Part shown: piece by piece, positions 11,820-23,777 of the stretch
How the letters are laid out: each line of letters begins with the position of its first letter
Numbering within the stretch: position 1 is the first letter of the stretch
Assembly (NCBI GenBank): GCA_029204225.1
Contig: CM055100.1
Location: 4,386,111-4,450,110 of the forward strand
DNA from: Diphasiastrum complanatum
Taxonomy: Eukaryota > Streptophyta > Lycopodiopsida > Lycopodiales > Lycopodiaceae
Reading direction: 5' to 3'
DNA: 64,000 bases
Translations under genes and position numbers: made by a program
Notes under the pieces: generated by a model
What the model was told of the DNA's origin: nothing
Databases searched by the model: none
Seen by the model: the letters and a program-made list of their open reading frames with translations, nothing else

Positions 11820-12610
11820 TTTGCAAAATTTGCGAAACATGTGAAAATTCCGATACTATTCACATTTCATCTAGTTTGAAAAACCCGCCACCTTTGGTCC
11901 AATAATTTCCATTGTAGTTTGTGAAATTTGCAACACTTGCACCTTCGCATTTTTCGTCCATATGTTGTAATGAAATTTGCGACACTATTCACATTTCATC
12001 CAACTTGTTATTTTCATTGTTGGTCAATCCTTCACCTTCGTGCGAAAAAGGTGACCACTTTGCTGCATTTTTTGCAAAAATGCCAACACCTTCGCTTTAT
12101 CAATGTCACTATATTCCTTTCTAAAAATGCGACACCATTCTGGAATATGGTATGTTAAGTAAATTCACCATTTTTGGGAAAATGAAAATTGCGACACTTC
12201 AACCTTCACATTTTTTGGGGTTTACTTTCGTTCCATCTTTGACCTTCGAGAAATCTGCAAAAAAAGAATTCGCTAGTATGTTGCATATCACTTTGTTATG
12301 TTCCTTTGTTTCCATCATGTTTCCATGTTAACAGCATATTGGAAATATGCGAAAAACCAACACCTTCGCGTTTATAATTCCCATGATAGTTTGCGAAATA
12401 TCCGACACTATTTTTGGAATTTGTTATGTTCCTCAATTTACCATTTTGGGAAAGCGAAAAGTGCAACACAGTCAACCTTCGCATTTTTCGCCCATATATT
12501 TTTTCGCTCATACATTTCTCTTACATTTTTCCGCTTTTACATTTTTCGCTTTTACATATTAACGAAAAAAGCGACAGTATTCGCCACTATTATCATATAC
12601 ATTGTTTCAT
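11820..12610 (+). repeat. Degenerate repeats rich in TTCGCATTTTTCG and GCGACACTATT
   Basis: Diverged units combine ACCTTCGCATTTTTCG, TTTGCGAAAT and GCGACACTATTCACA. The word ACTATTCACATTTCATC recurs about 120 bp apart (near 11854 and 11973). The block follows the plus-strand integrase tail, so it may be the 3' untranslated region or LTR of that element. Confidence 0.6.
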
Positions 12611-12612
12611 AG

Positions 12613-12951
12613 ATTGTGTATATTATTTATTTTCGCAAATCAATACTCATAAATATCGAGCTGAACTTTTGCGAACTGAGCGAAGCATTTGTGTATTTTA
12701 TTTATTTTCATTTATTTATTTATTTTTGTTTTTCAGGACTAGACACTTTATTGTTGAGTCTGTACCTTCAAAAGAAAAAATACACTTTCATTATATACTT
12801 GTCTAATCCGCCGATATATCATCAATATACCAAAAACCTCAAACGCTTCTGTTTTTTTGCTACCTCTTTTCCATCACTCTTGCTTTTTGATTTCATGAAC
12901 TTTTATGATTAAGCTCTCTTCCGCCATCGCTAGTTTACCATTACTATCGTT
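12613..12951. other. AT-rich spacer, no gene
   Basis: Low-complexity TTTATT-rich sequence between the degenerate repeats and the accessory ORF. Reading frames here have no recognisable content. Confidence 0.5.
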
Positions 12952-14957
12952 ATGGCGATTGTGTTCAAAATGCACCCAAAACCAGTCTTACCGGTTTTGC
13001 AACCATTAGCAATACAAGCACGGATCGAAGGACTCCTTCAATTCGATCCATCAGTAATTCTTATAGATGTGTGCCACGAGCTAATTTGAAATCTAAACAA
13101 AACAGAGGGACATATTTCCACCATTGTTCGAAATCAAGAGATTGTTATTACAAAGGGATTTCATTGTCGAGCCTTAGGTTTGCCTATGGACGGTAGTATG
13201 CCTGTCACTAAGCCTGACTTCGTCACTGGGAGCGGAGCTTTTTGGGAGGAAGCTTATCTAGAGAAAAGGGGATATGAGATTTTTTATATCAGAGACCCCA
13301 ATCTCAAGGGCTTCGTGCGATTCGCTCTTGCTTCCATATTTTTACCAGAGCAAGAGTACACTATTTCCAATACAAATATGGGATACCTTCTAAGAGCCTT
13401 GAACGGAGGATCCTTCGCCTTCGGATAGATTGCTTTTAAGCAATTCTGTAAATTAGTAAAGAGTAATCAATTTTCCAAGCTAGGATTGCATTTTGGTATT
13501 CTATGTATGCATGTCGGTGTTCTGACTGTGCAGGAAGATATCAGAATTGCACCAGTGCTGCCAGAATTAGCCCCTTCAATAGAGGAGGGTGATTCACAAA
13601 TGAGAACATCAAAGGTGACCACCACAGAGATTGCATCATCATCATCAAGCCAACAACAAGGAAGCTCGATGAGGATGTCTTCTCCATCTAACCAATATAA
13701 GCCACTTTCCAGTGCAGAAGGAGCCGAGAAGCTGAAGAAGAAGAAGAAATAGAGATTGTTGCTGAGCAAGGGCAGATTCAAGAAAATATTCGGCAAGAGC
13801 CAGCAAAGAAAAATGAAAAAATCTCTAATATTCAACAGGAAAGTGATGATATTACACCAGTCCTGGATGAAGATTTATACTTGAATGATCTTTGGTATGT
13901 TGTTGTTAGACACACAGGCAGCCATTCAACATTTTGTCAGCCTAGATAAAGTCTCGAGAAAGCTTGGAGCAAAACATGGTTCCATTCGAACAGACTTAAC
14001 CTAGAGGAATGAAGAGTTGGAAGAGGTCAAGGCTGAGCTGAAGTTAAAAAGAAAAGAGCTTGAAGCAGCTCAAGTGGAGTTGATAAAGAAAGATACATCT
14101 TTTGAAGAAGCGAAAGGTAGGCAGGATGCCACACTGAGGCACTTGAAACAGTTCAGGAGTAGTCTAATGCTTTTGAGAATGAAAATATATTGCTCAAGCA
14201 GCAGATCCAGATCCTACAGGCTTCTTTGCAGGAGGAAAGACATGCACGAGCCACTTTGTGGAGTAGTAAAAAGGAACTGAATGACAAACTCAACAACACA
14301 ATTGCTGACAAGGAGAGTGTCGAAGCAAGTCAAAGGCAGCTCCAGAACTCTGTTGCCCAGCTACAGACATGCTTAGAAAAGACAACCAGATTTATAAGAA
14401 ACATGTCGAAGAGGTAATTCTGTGGCGAATAAGCACCGAAGTGACATTGGGAGCCTGTGTATGGGAGATACAGGATCGACCCAATAGCTTGGAAGGGCGT
14501 GCAAGAAAGAATTATCCAAACCTTCAAGCTGCAATACTTGCAACCCCAAATGGCTGCATACGAGAAATTGAAGGAAGAACTATAAGAGGCTAAGTTTCAA
14601 TCAAGCCAAATCCAGAATTTTGAAAACGAAGAACCTGTCCAGCGCAGGACCTGTCTACACAGATGGATGAGCCAGCCAAAGATACATCAGAGAAGGCCAT
14701 CCAGACGGATATTGTTTTTAAGCAAACCTAGAAAGATCAAGAGATCCAAACTGACCCTGATGATGCTACGAAGCCGAAATCATCCAGTGACAAAGCTGCT
14801 GCAAACCAATCAACAACTCTAGCCATCATTCCGCAGCAGGCTGAAGCATCACAAAGTGGAGTTGTCAAGAGGAAAAACAAGGTAGTGTATTCACTACTAA
14901 GGACAGAATTTCATACATTCCAACAAGAACTATCAAAAGAAAATGTTGAGTCTTAAT
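12952..14957 (+). pseudogene. Broken accessory ORF with coiled coil, probably of a gypsy element
   Basis: Starts MAIVFKMHPKPVLPVLQPLA at 12952. One frame continues through in-frame stops at 13087 (TGA) and 13426 (TAG) to 13752. A frameshift in an AAG microsatellite (about 13730-13750) leads to an acidic stretch that continues in another frame. From about 14017 there is a charged coiled coil (EELEEVKAELKLKRKELEA), with another frameshift near 14150, and repeated Q/E/K heptads to about 14417. The remainder to 14957 is glutamate- and lysine-rich. No enzymatic motif is visible. It lies 3' of a gypsy integrase tail on the same strand. A similar arrangement at 44146-46010 suggests a structural accessory protein carried by gypsy elements. 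Function unknown. Confidence 0.55.
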
Positions 14958-15744
14958 TTGAACTATGGATTTGAAAATAGCATTTAATGAACATTCTACA
15001 CACAAAATTGCAAGATATCACAAGTATAGTGCACCAATGGATAGTAGAACCCAAAGAGAACCATGTATAAGCATGAATGGGGTAAGAGAGAGAGACCATG
15101 AGTTATATCCTTTTATAGCAGGTCCAAACCTAAATTCAAACTTTGGTTTCCCTCCATATTGAAAAACCCTACTATTATTGTGACTAGATTCAATGTCTCT
15201 GCTACTCAAATTGAATCTCTCCAAAACTCATGTTCTATACTTTTCAAAAGTGTTTATTCATATGATTTTAGACTAATATAACTTTGAAAAGTCAAACTCT
15301 AAGTCTAATATGAAATTGGCCTCAAATGCCATACAAACAAACGTAGCAAATTTGACTAAACTAGTTGAAATCTCTCACATGGCCCTGGATAAAAATGATA
15401 TGATCTTTCTCCTTCAACCTGTTCCAATGCACAAAGCACTCTTTTGAAATACAACAAATATCTCCAAAATGAAACTACAAATATATGGAACCTCTCAATT
15501 CTCTTCTTGCAGTTATATCTAGCAAATCAACACATAGAATGTAGAAACCATGTACAAATGTCAATGTCTGCTATGTCAAGTCCAGTGCAACATCCCCAAG
15601 AGATGCAAACCAATCAGCACCAAGGATAAGATCATAACGCTCCATAGGAATAATGTAAAGATTTGCCTATCCAAAAAAATCTCTAATGCGGTATGGTAAA
15701 CCTTGAAACATCTAAGAACTAGGAAAAGAGTGCGAACTGGCAAC
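14958..15744. other. Unassigned region, possibly LTR-derived
   Basis: No coding domain. The composition and the TCCTTTTATAGCAGG stretch near 15110 resemble LTR promoter regions elsewhere in the window, but no LTR ends, primer site or polypurine tract were found. Confidence 0.35.
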
Positions 15745-16735
15745 CTCAACTATGAGAGGCTGTGGAGTAGGAACAGGTCCGACTGGTGATATAATTGCTG
15801 ATAAAAGAATGAGTGTTGTCGGTATCAACTAAAGCAATATACTCACGACCAATAATGCGTACACGTAACTGAATGGAACGAGGACCAGGACGCCTTGTCC
15901 AAGTAGCATAGGCAAGCTGAGCATGTAGCAAGAAGTAAATCAATGGAAGGCTCAAGAGATAGGTCAGACTCATCAGAAATATGAATGTAAATATCAAAAT
16001 CATCTAGAGTAGTGCTCTCATGGTAAAAAAAACAATAGTAGTACTAGGGAGGGGCTGATGGCAATCACGGGCAAAATGGTCAGGACTCTTACAACAGAAG
16101 CAAAGATGCATTTGCTGAAGGTTAGCGAACTCTACAGATGTGTAATGTCGGACAAAAGTTGAACGAGGGGTCGGAGGACGAAGAGACAAAGGGGCAATAG
16201 AAGGAGCCGGAATAGAAGGGGAAGGTGTAGAGGTAGACATAGCGAGAAAAGATGAAGCAGAAGGATGGGGTCGGGAGAAGTGGGAAGGAAGGATGTAAAA
16301 GTACTTATGCTATAAAGTACTGGCAAGAGACATCACCTCAACAAGTGTGGGAGGATGGAAGGGAAAAACATCATAATGTAAGGCACCACGAAGCACATCA
16401 ATGTAATGAGAAATAAGCTCAGTGGCTGGAGATTTATGAAAAGATAAGAAAACTCCATAAACTGATCTATAAAGGAAGCAAGATCACTGGTCTGAGTGAG
16501 ACTACGAAATGTATCATGCTAGCAGTTGAGCCATTGAGGATCAATCATAACATGACGGAGGTCACGATGAGAGTTAAGCCAAATATGGAGCCCTTCCCGA
16601 TCAAGATCAGTTTGATAGACTTGCCACCACGTGGCAGCACGTCCATCTAAGTGTAAGGCAGCCAACTGGATCTTCTAAGGTTCAGTCTTAGGATAGATCT
16701 GAAAATATGTGTCAACCTTCACAAGAACACATGTA
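15745..16735 (-). pseudogene. Ty3/gypsy Gag-protease remnant
   Basis: Reading on the minus strand: a retrotransposon Gag segment (KIQLAALHLDGRAATWWQ, about 16690-16630) with a stop shortly after, a proline/serine-rich linker, a CCHC zinc knuckle (CFCCKSPDHFARDC, near 16085), then the protease motif IALVDTDNTHSFIS near 15820. The family has a glycine after DT or DS, so DTD would inactivate the protease. Frameshifts separate the pieces. The 5' side stops at about 16735, where the CGTGGAT-palindrome unit begins; that unit may have inserted into this gag. Confidence 0.8.
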
Positions 16736-18380
16736 GCAAATATCCACGCAAATATCCACGTACAATACAAAGGAGGACGCGCGGGCAAAAAAAAATTCGC
16801 ATGGATATAGCCATGGATAGGCATGTATATACGCGTGGATACGGGCGAATGGATTATCCGCGCGTGGATGTTCCATGCAAGTTTCATCTTCGGCAGCAGA
16901 TCGGTCGGATGTCGTGAAATTCAAACTACGTGGATCATCCACGCCAACTCCGACAACCGGAAGCCAGGCAAACCTCCAACACCCGGAGCCAGAAATTGGA
17001 ATTCTAATTTCGCGTGGATAATCCACGATGGATAATCCATGCCATAGTAAAAATTTTAAAAAAAAACTCAGCTTTCTCGTGGATATGGCATGGATACCGC
17101 GTGGATAATCCACGCGAAATCTAGAGAGCTGGGGCCGTGGATACCAGGTGGATAAATTTTTTTTAATATCCACGTAGTATCCACGCGAATAAGTTTCTGG
17201 ATTTTGACCGAAAAAAAAACATTTGGTGCAAACCAAAATGTGATTTGCTCCTAAACTAAAGGTGACTTCCTTTTTTATGTTGTGTGAGAGAGAGAAAAAG
17301 AGAGTATAGATGGGAGTGAGAATGAGATGGGGATGAATGTGAGTGAGAAGATTGATAGTGTTTAGGATTTTTAGTTCATTGATGGATGTTAATAGTATGT
17401 GTTTTGTGATCATAAGTTTTAAAATCTTTTTTGTTTGTGATGTAGGCTTGGATATGAAAAATGAAAGAGCTTTCATTGCAAAGGATTGAAAGATCAAGTG
17501 CATGCAAAAGGAAAAAAGCAAAGATTGCAAAACAATGGAGATACAATAATAAAGGTAAATTCACATTATTTTGATTCATTTGATCATGCAAATCATGTGC
17601 TAAAATAGATACATTGCATTGAATTCACAATCATGTAATCTTTACCAAAATATAAAGCAACTAAGTCACGCAAATGGGCATGAACTACATTGCCACGCGT
17701 ATTTTTTATAGCTCCACCACGTGGATTAAGATCATAATGCACACTACACGATTCCTGGGAAGGGGCATCTTTGGAAGCTCTTCTCTCGAATTATTCACTC
17801 GAAGAAGATAACACAAGATTTTTTATTCTATCTCTTTGTTGAGGAGATAGATTCTCAAACCACTCTTGATTATATTCTTCAGGCTCCTCACGAGCCCTTC
17901 TCCTAGATGGTCTCCCACTTGGCCTTCCACTTGACCTACCACTTGAAGACATTGTATCAAAGAAATACTTTAAAAGTTAGAAAGTAGTGGAGAATGGGAG
18001 TGAAAGAGTAGTGAAGACTTTTAGATTAGAAGAGTAAGCAATGACAAGAAAGCAATAGATTAATAGTAAGCAAGAACAAGCAAGATCAATACCAAGCAAG
18101 ATCAATAGAGCAAGCAATAGCAAGAGTTAGATCACTAGCAATGAAGAGCAACCAAAAGCAAGCAAGCAAGATCTATAGAGCTTGGAAGAGCAATAGCAAG
18201 CAAGAGCACTACACACTAGATTAGGAAAACCTATAAAATTTGAAAGCAAAAGAAGAGGAGCAAGAATGTTCGCAGAAATGTTGTTTTATTGGCATTCAAG
18301 TTTTGCGTGGATTATCCACGCAGAAGTTATCCACGCGTGGATAATCCATGCGATATCCACGCGTGGATGTTCCACACGAT
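16735..18380. mobile_element. DNA-transposon-like unit with CGTGGATAATCCACG palindromes near both ends
   Basis: More than a dozen copies of ATCCACGCG and its complement, often as palindromes such as GCGTGGATAATCCACGCG, cluster at 16735-17190 and again at 18295-18378. Between them is about 1.1 kb holding the start of a minus-strand protein (17791-17952). Inverted subterminal arrays around a degraded protein resemble plant DNA transposons that bind transposase through subterminal repeats. Exact ends and target duplication were not found, and the superfamily is not resolved. The left end abuts gypsy gag. Confidence 0.5.
17605..17952 (-). pseudogene. Short broken protein inside the palindrome unit, possible transposase N-terminus
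   Basis: ATG at 17952 begins MSSSGRSSGRPSGRPSRRRA, a basic Ser/Gly/Arg-rich N-terminus. It is followed by EEPEEYNQEWFENLSPQQRD and a stop at 17791-17793 (53 residues). The frame then continues past the stop with plausible protein (NPRGGAIKNTRGNVVHAHLR) to about 17605. A basic N-terminus in the centre of a unit with subterminal repeats suggests transposase debris. No catalytic domain or zinc finger is visible, so this is inference. Confidence 0.35.
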
Positions 18381-18447
18381 TTTTTTTTTCCTCTTTTCAC
18401 ACGTGAGAGGGTCCCCCACATGGGTTTGCATGCTTCAAATGTCATTC

Positions 18448-18486
18448 AATATTCTCATAATCTTTTCTAGATTTTATGAGAATATT
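18448..18486. repeat. Perfect 13-bp inverted repeat
   Basis: AATATTCTCATAA (18448-18460) and its complement (18474-18486) flank a 13-nt loop. It lies between the palindrome unit and the family B 3' LTR. It could be a small MITE remnant or chance in AT-rich DNA. Confidence 0.6.
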
Positions 18487-18603
18487 TTATTGTAGGATTT
18501 TACATATTATATTTTTTTTAATATGATGGAATATAGAAAAATCAATTCAAAGATCATTATGGTAGTATTTAATTGTTAAAACTAGATTTATATTGTTATA
18601 AAT

Positions 18604-19293
18604 TGTGAAAAGTACAGTACTAAGGACCATAAATGGATCTTTGAATGATCCACAAGGTGATTGTATGCTTGTTAAACAATCTATGAGAAACTAGTCATCA
18701 GAAAACAAGATCTAGTTTAGCAGCTTGATAGGAAACAAGTAGAGACAATCAAAGCATTGATCAAATAGTCTAATCCAACTCCACACGTGTGGAAATAAGG
18801 CTGTAGTACGGCCTGTAGACAGTGTTTACAAAGTGCCAAAGCTGGGTTTCATTGGAAAAATAGAGTAATCACCATACAATGAGAGGAAACTCGAGTTTCT
18901 CCTTGAGGCTCCAAAAAGTTTCTATCTTCTCACTATGCAGAATGGAAATACATAGTAAAACACACTTCCTTTGCAAAGTTAGGTGAAAATCCAGCATGTA
19001 ATAAGGAAGTAGACTCCACTTTCTTGCCCTAATGTGAAAACCCTAGCCTAATCCAAGAGTCATGCTTGGTAGGTGCATGGTAGGTACAAATCTCATCATA
19101 AATCATGGTCTAGATCCTACAAAGTAGGAATCACTACCAAATAGACACAACCACTCCTCTTGACTCGTGGTAACCTACTTTAGGTGTGTATGTACAAGTG
19201 GTACTTTGGCCATTCAAGTAACCAACAAACAATATTGACAAAATGTACAATATTCTACATGGCTAGATTTGCCAATGTAGGCATTTTTTCACA
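18604..19293 (-). repeat. 3' LTR of copia family B (690 bp)
   Basis: Starts TGTGAAAAGTACAG and ends TTTTTTCACA. The palindrome CCACACGTGTGG is at 18781-18792, followed by GTACGGCCTGTAG. A polypurine tract (minus strand GAGGAGGAG) adjoins at 19294-19302. Confidence 0.93.
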
Positions 19294-19303
19294 CTCCTCC
19301 TCA

Positions 19304-22300
19304 AATCTAGCCTTGGAGATCACAATGATTTTATTAATAACTCCAATTGAAGATCTAAGCTTGACAAATGAATCTTTAGGTAAAGGTTTAGTAAACAAAT
19401 CAGCCAAGCAACTTGATGATGGCACGTGTTGGAGCTTGATCTCTTTAGCTTTTTTCCCTCACGAAATGATGAGCAATTTCGATGTGTTTGCTCCTTGCAT
19501 GGAATGTAGGATTAGTTGCAAGTGATTGGGCTGATTGGTTGTCACAATAGATGATAGGGATCTCCTCCTCCATGACATGAAGCTCCACCAATAGCCTTTT
19601 GAGCCACAAGACCTCCTTGCATGTTGATGTCAAGGCCTTGTATTTGGATTCTGTGGAAGATAGGGAGATAGTATCTTGCTTTTTGAAAAGCCATGATACT
19701 ACTCCATCACATAGAAAGGTGGCAAAGGCACTTGTTGATCTTCTATCCACTTTGTCACCTGCAAAATCCGAGTCACTATAGGCTCTTAAGCCAAGATTAG
19801 TTCCTCTATACAAAATACCAAAATTCTTAGTGAATGAAATGTATCTAAGAACTCTTTTGGCCATCTTCCAATGTGAAACTAGAGGACTTTGCATGAATTG
19901 GATTAACTTTCTAACACTATAACTAAGATCAGGTCTAGTTATAGTTAAATAGATCAAGGAGCCAATAAGCCTTCTATATAATGTGATGTCCTCAAAGGAT
20001 GCTTCATCACAACCAATAGATGCTTTTACATGTTGCTCCATTGGTGTCTCAATGCCTTTACAATTCTTCATTCCAAATCTATCTAGGATGGATGTAGCAT
20101 ATTTAGATTGACAAATAAAGCTAAAATCACATCCTCTAATAACCTCTATTCCAAGAATGAAGCTCAATAGGCCGAGATCCACCATCTTAAACTCTTTTGC
20201 TAAAGCAATTTTTACATCTCTAATTCCATCTAGATCATTACCACTCAAGATAATGTCATCTACATACAAAACAAGAATAATGATCATGCCATCATGAAAA
20301 CTTATATACAATGATGGATCATAGGCACTCATTACAAAATTGATGGAAATGAGAAAAGAGTTTAGCCTAGAGTACCATGCTCTAGGTGCTTGCTTGAGCC
20401 CATAAAGGCTCTTCTTCAAAAAACACACCTTTCCTTCATGCTTTGCCTTGATGAAGCCCTCGGGTTGCCTCATGTAGATCTCTTCCTCCAAATAACCATT
20501 GAGGAATGCATTTGTGAATTCAAGTTGGAATAGCTCCCAATTGAAGGTTGTAGCAAGACTAATGATCAACCTGATAGTAACAAGCTTAGCCACAGGAGAA
20601 AAAGTCTCATCATAGTCAATGCCTTTGGTTTGTAAAAAACCTTTGGCAACAAGCCTAGCTTTATGCTTGCTTATTGATCCATCTTGATTATACTTCAATC
20701 TAAACACCCACTTGCAATCAAGAGGTTTCTTCCCTTGAGGAAGATCCACAAGATCCCAAGTATGATTCTCAGTAAGAGCATCATACTCTACTTGCATAGC
20801 ATCCATCCAACTTTTAGACTTACAAGCATCTTCATAGCATGTTGGCTCATCTAACATTGAAGTAAGAAAGGTGTAAGATGTGAAAGATTATGAGCCTTCC
20901 CTTTGACCACCTTGACCATCATAGGTGAGCCTCAATGGCTCGGATCTTGCCCTTGTAGATCTTCTTGGAGTTCTTGGAGTTCTTGCATCTTGAGGTGGAT
21001 CCTCAAGTTCTTCTTCACTTGGAAGCTCCTTCTCCATCCTAGCATGATCCTTGGCATCAAGATGATTAGTAGCATTATCATCCAAATCACAAGCATGTCC
21101 TTCATCAAAAATAACATCCCTACTCACTATCACCTTGCTAGTGATGGGATTGAAGACTCTATAACCTTTGCTATTCTCACCATATCCCACAAAGATGCCT
21201 TTGATGGATGTTGCATCATCCTTCCTTCTCTTATCCAAGGATTGGTGTACATAGCAAGTGGATCCAAAAACTTTGAGATCTTTGAGATTGGGCTTCTCTC
21301 CAAATAGAGCTTCAAATGGTGTGATTCCTCCAATGGCTTGGTTTGGCAATCTATTGCACAAATAGTTAGCACAAGTTATTGCTTCACCCCAAAATGGTTT
21401 GGATAGAGAAGCATCTAGCCTTAAGGCCTTAACACACTCACAAAGAGATCTATTTCTTCTCTCACTCACTCCATTTTGTTGAGGGGTGTATGGACATGAC
21501 AACTCCCTCTTTATGCCATTAGAAATACAAAAGTCAATCAACTTATCGGAGATATATTCACCTCCATTATCACTCCTTAATGCCTTAATCTTGGTACTAA
21601 GTTGATTTTCTACCAAAGTTTTGAACTTTACAAAAGAATCAAACACCATTGATTTGCTAGACAAGAGGTACATCCAACAAAATCTAGAATAGTCATCAAT
21701 GAAGATTACATAGTACTTGGCACCACCATTAGACTCATGTGAAAAACTATGAACATCCGAATGGATGAGTTCAAGACGAGAGTTTGATCTTGATGTAGAT
21801 CTTGAGAAGGGTAGCTTGTGAGCCTTTGAGAGGCTGCATGCTTCACATCTCTTCCCACACTTTGACAAATGTTTGGGGAGTCCAACTGCAAGCTCCTTTG
21901 TAGCCATAGATTCCATGGCTTTGTAGTTGGGGTGGCCCAACCTTTTGTGCCACAGTTCCACCTTTGATAGCTCCACCTTTGCCAAGTTAACACTCTCCAC
22001 TGCAATATTAGCGTCAAGCTTAAACAATCTACCTTGCTTAAAGCCTTTGGCTATACATTCATCATTTCTAAGGATGGAACAAACTCCATGCTTAAATTGT
22101 ACATCTAGGCCATTATCCATTAACTGGCCAACACTTAGCAAATTCTTGGTTAACTTAGGAACATAAAGAACATTATCTAGATTCATCCTTTTGGATGATC
22201 CCACATACAAGGGAATTGTTCCTATTCCACTTATCTTACATTCTTGACTACTTGCAGTATAGATTGATCTATGTAAATCATTGTAAGAAAGTAAGGTGGA

Positions 22301-22897
22301 GATTATGTCCTTTTGATATGTCATGTGGGAACTTGCCCCACTATCAATCCACCAAGAATCATTGGTGTTGCTCTTGGATGATGGTGGTTTGTTGGAAACC
22401 ATCAAGGATGACTCTTCATCCTCCTCTTCCTCCTGATGTGCAATGTTGCTTTGTTTGCTCTCTTGTGCCTTCTTCTTCTTGAGACATTCTGATGCAAAAT
22501 GTCCTTTCTTTCCACAAAAAAAACATTTGTACTTGGACTTGTCTTTGATCTTGCCCTTTGAGCTTGAAGCCTCATCCTCCTCCTTGGTCTCCTTGAAGTG
22601 CTTTTTCTTGCCATTGGTCTTCTTCTTACTTTTGAATGAGAAATTAGCTTTTTCATCACCATCCTGCAGAGAAATAGCATTCATTCTTGCATTGGTATGC
22701 AACATCCTACACTCTTCAGCTACTAATACATTGTGTAGTTTTTCTATAGTAGGCAAAGTGTCTTGGATTGCAAAGCTTTGGACCAAATTTGTAAAGCCAC
22801 TCCCTAGACCATTTAGGACAATCTGAACAAGCTCACTATCTTGAATCTTCTCTCCAATGGAAGCTAACTCTTTATTAAGAGACTTGATTCTTAGCAC
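19304..22897 (-). pseudogene. Copia B polyprotein, main part (Gag C-terminus to RNase H), inactivated
   Basis: Minus strand, continuing the Gag at 29222-29591 that is split off by copia C. It carries a CCHC knuckle (CFFCGKKGHFASEC), protease WWIDSGASSHM, pre-integrase WHKRLGHPN, and integrase with HSDVH, SDNGGEY and the glutamate after TPQQNGVS. An in-frame TAA follows near 20888-20890, then RT and RNase H (20857-19445) with YVDD. Two more lesions: RT motif A reads LEFTNAFLNG where C reads MDVTNAFLNG, so the catalytic aspartate is glutamate; and near 19450 a small deletion shifts frame inside HFVREK, with the expected C-terminus continuing in another frame to about 19304. With the insertion, this copy cannot encode a working polyprotein. 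Confidence 0.92.
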
Positions 22898-22902
22898 ATA
22901 AT

Positions 22903-23764
22903 TGATAAATTTTACAGTTTTTAGGACAATAATGATTGTACTTTACAATCATAGAGAGTTATTGGTTGCTTAATCAATGAATCTATCAAGTTCTACACAT
23001 TAGATCTTGATCTAGATTCACTACACTTGGATTTAAGCAAGAGCAATGGATCAACACATCATTTTTTAGTGAGAGCGGCTTCACACGTGTGGAGTAATGT
23101 CCACTGTACGGCCTGCACCTGAAACAACAAGTACAATGATACTAGATAGCAATCATGCATAAAAATCACAAGACAAATGACTAGAAATCTCACAAAAGTG
23201 TAGAGTGCAAAAGTCTCATCAATTTTCTTAGCAAAATGATGATCCTTTTATGGATCAAGTACATCCATGAGTCTGGTACAGTCCAGCAGGCCTTCACACG
23301 TGTGAAGAGTGCCACATCACTCATATCTATCCATTTGATCCATCCTTGATCCTTATCCAATAGTTGACCTTCTAGAATATGACTAAAATCCAAAAAGCTA
23401 GTCTCCTAGAATATAGGAATATTCCCTACAAAATAGGATCTAAGGAAAATGGTCAACTCTTATCTTCTAGTACTCTATACACACATGTGAACATCCACTT
23501 GCCATGTGGGAGCATTTACTCATGCACATGCAAGGAAAAGCTAATTTGTAGGTGACTAGTCAACTTGACTAAAAACTAGTCATTTCATGTTCACACTAAC
23601 TAGAATGATACAAAATCAATTTGGATATATACAAACATGAAAAGTACATCCTTTCACACATGGGAACATGCTCCACACGTGTGAAATCATATCATCAACA
23701 TATTCTAATGTTTGATCAATATTTACATGAACCAATGTCAAGTGAGAAGTGACAATTTTCAACA
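22903..23764 (-). repeat. 3' LTR of copia family C (862 bp)
   Basis: Starts TGATAAATTTTACAG and ends TTTTCAACA. CACACGTGTG occurs three times (about 23082, 23295 and 23674), with decayed CACACATG versions near 23471 and 23656. GTACGGCCT follows the first copy. Confidence 0.95.
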
Positions 23765-23776
23765 CTCCTCCTCACT
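23765..23776 (-). other. Polypurine tract, copia C
   Basis: Minus strand AGTGAGGAGGAG directly before the 3' LTR; it would prime plus-strand DNA synthesis. It starts one base after the polyprotein stop codon. The same tract adjoins the LTRs ending at 19293, 46692 and 54870. Confidence 0.9.
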
Positions 23777-23777
23777 T

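Noticed and set aside
12414-12912. Phe/Tyr/Ile-rich frames of 98-130 codons
   Set aside because: Composition reflects TTTATT-rich DNA; no membrane-protein family is recognisable.
16712-17530. A 272-codon minus-strand reading frame
   Set aside because: It runs through the CGTGGAT palindromes and low-complexity DNA, has no domain, and its composition follows the repeats. Treated as chance.
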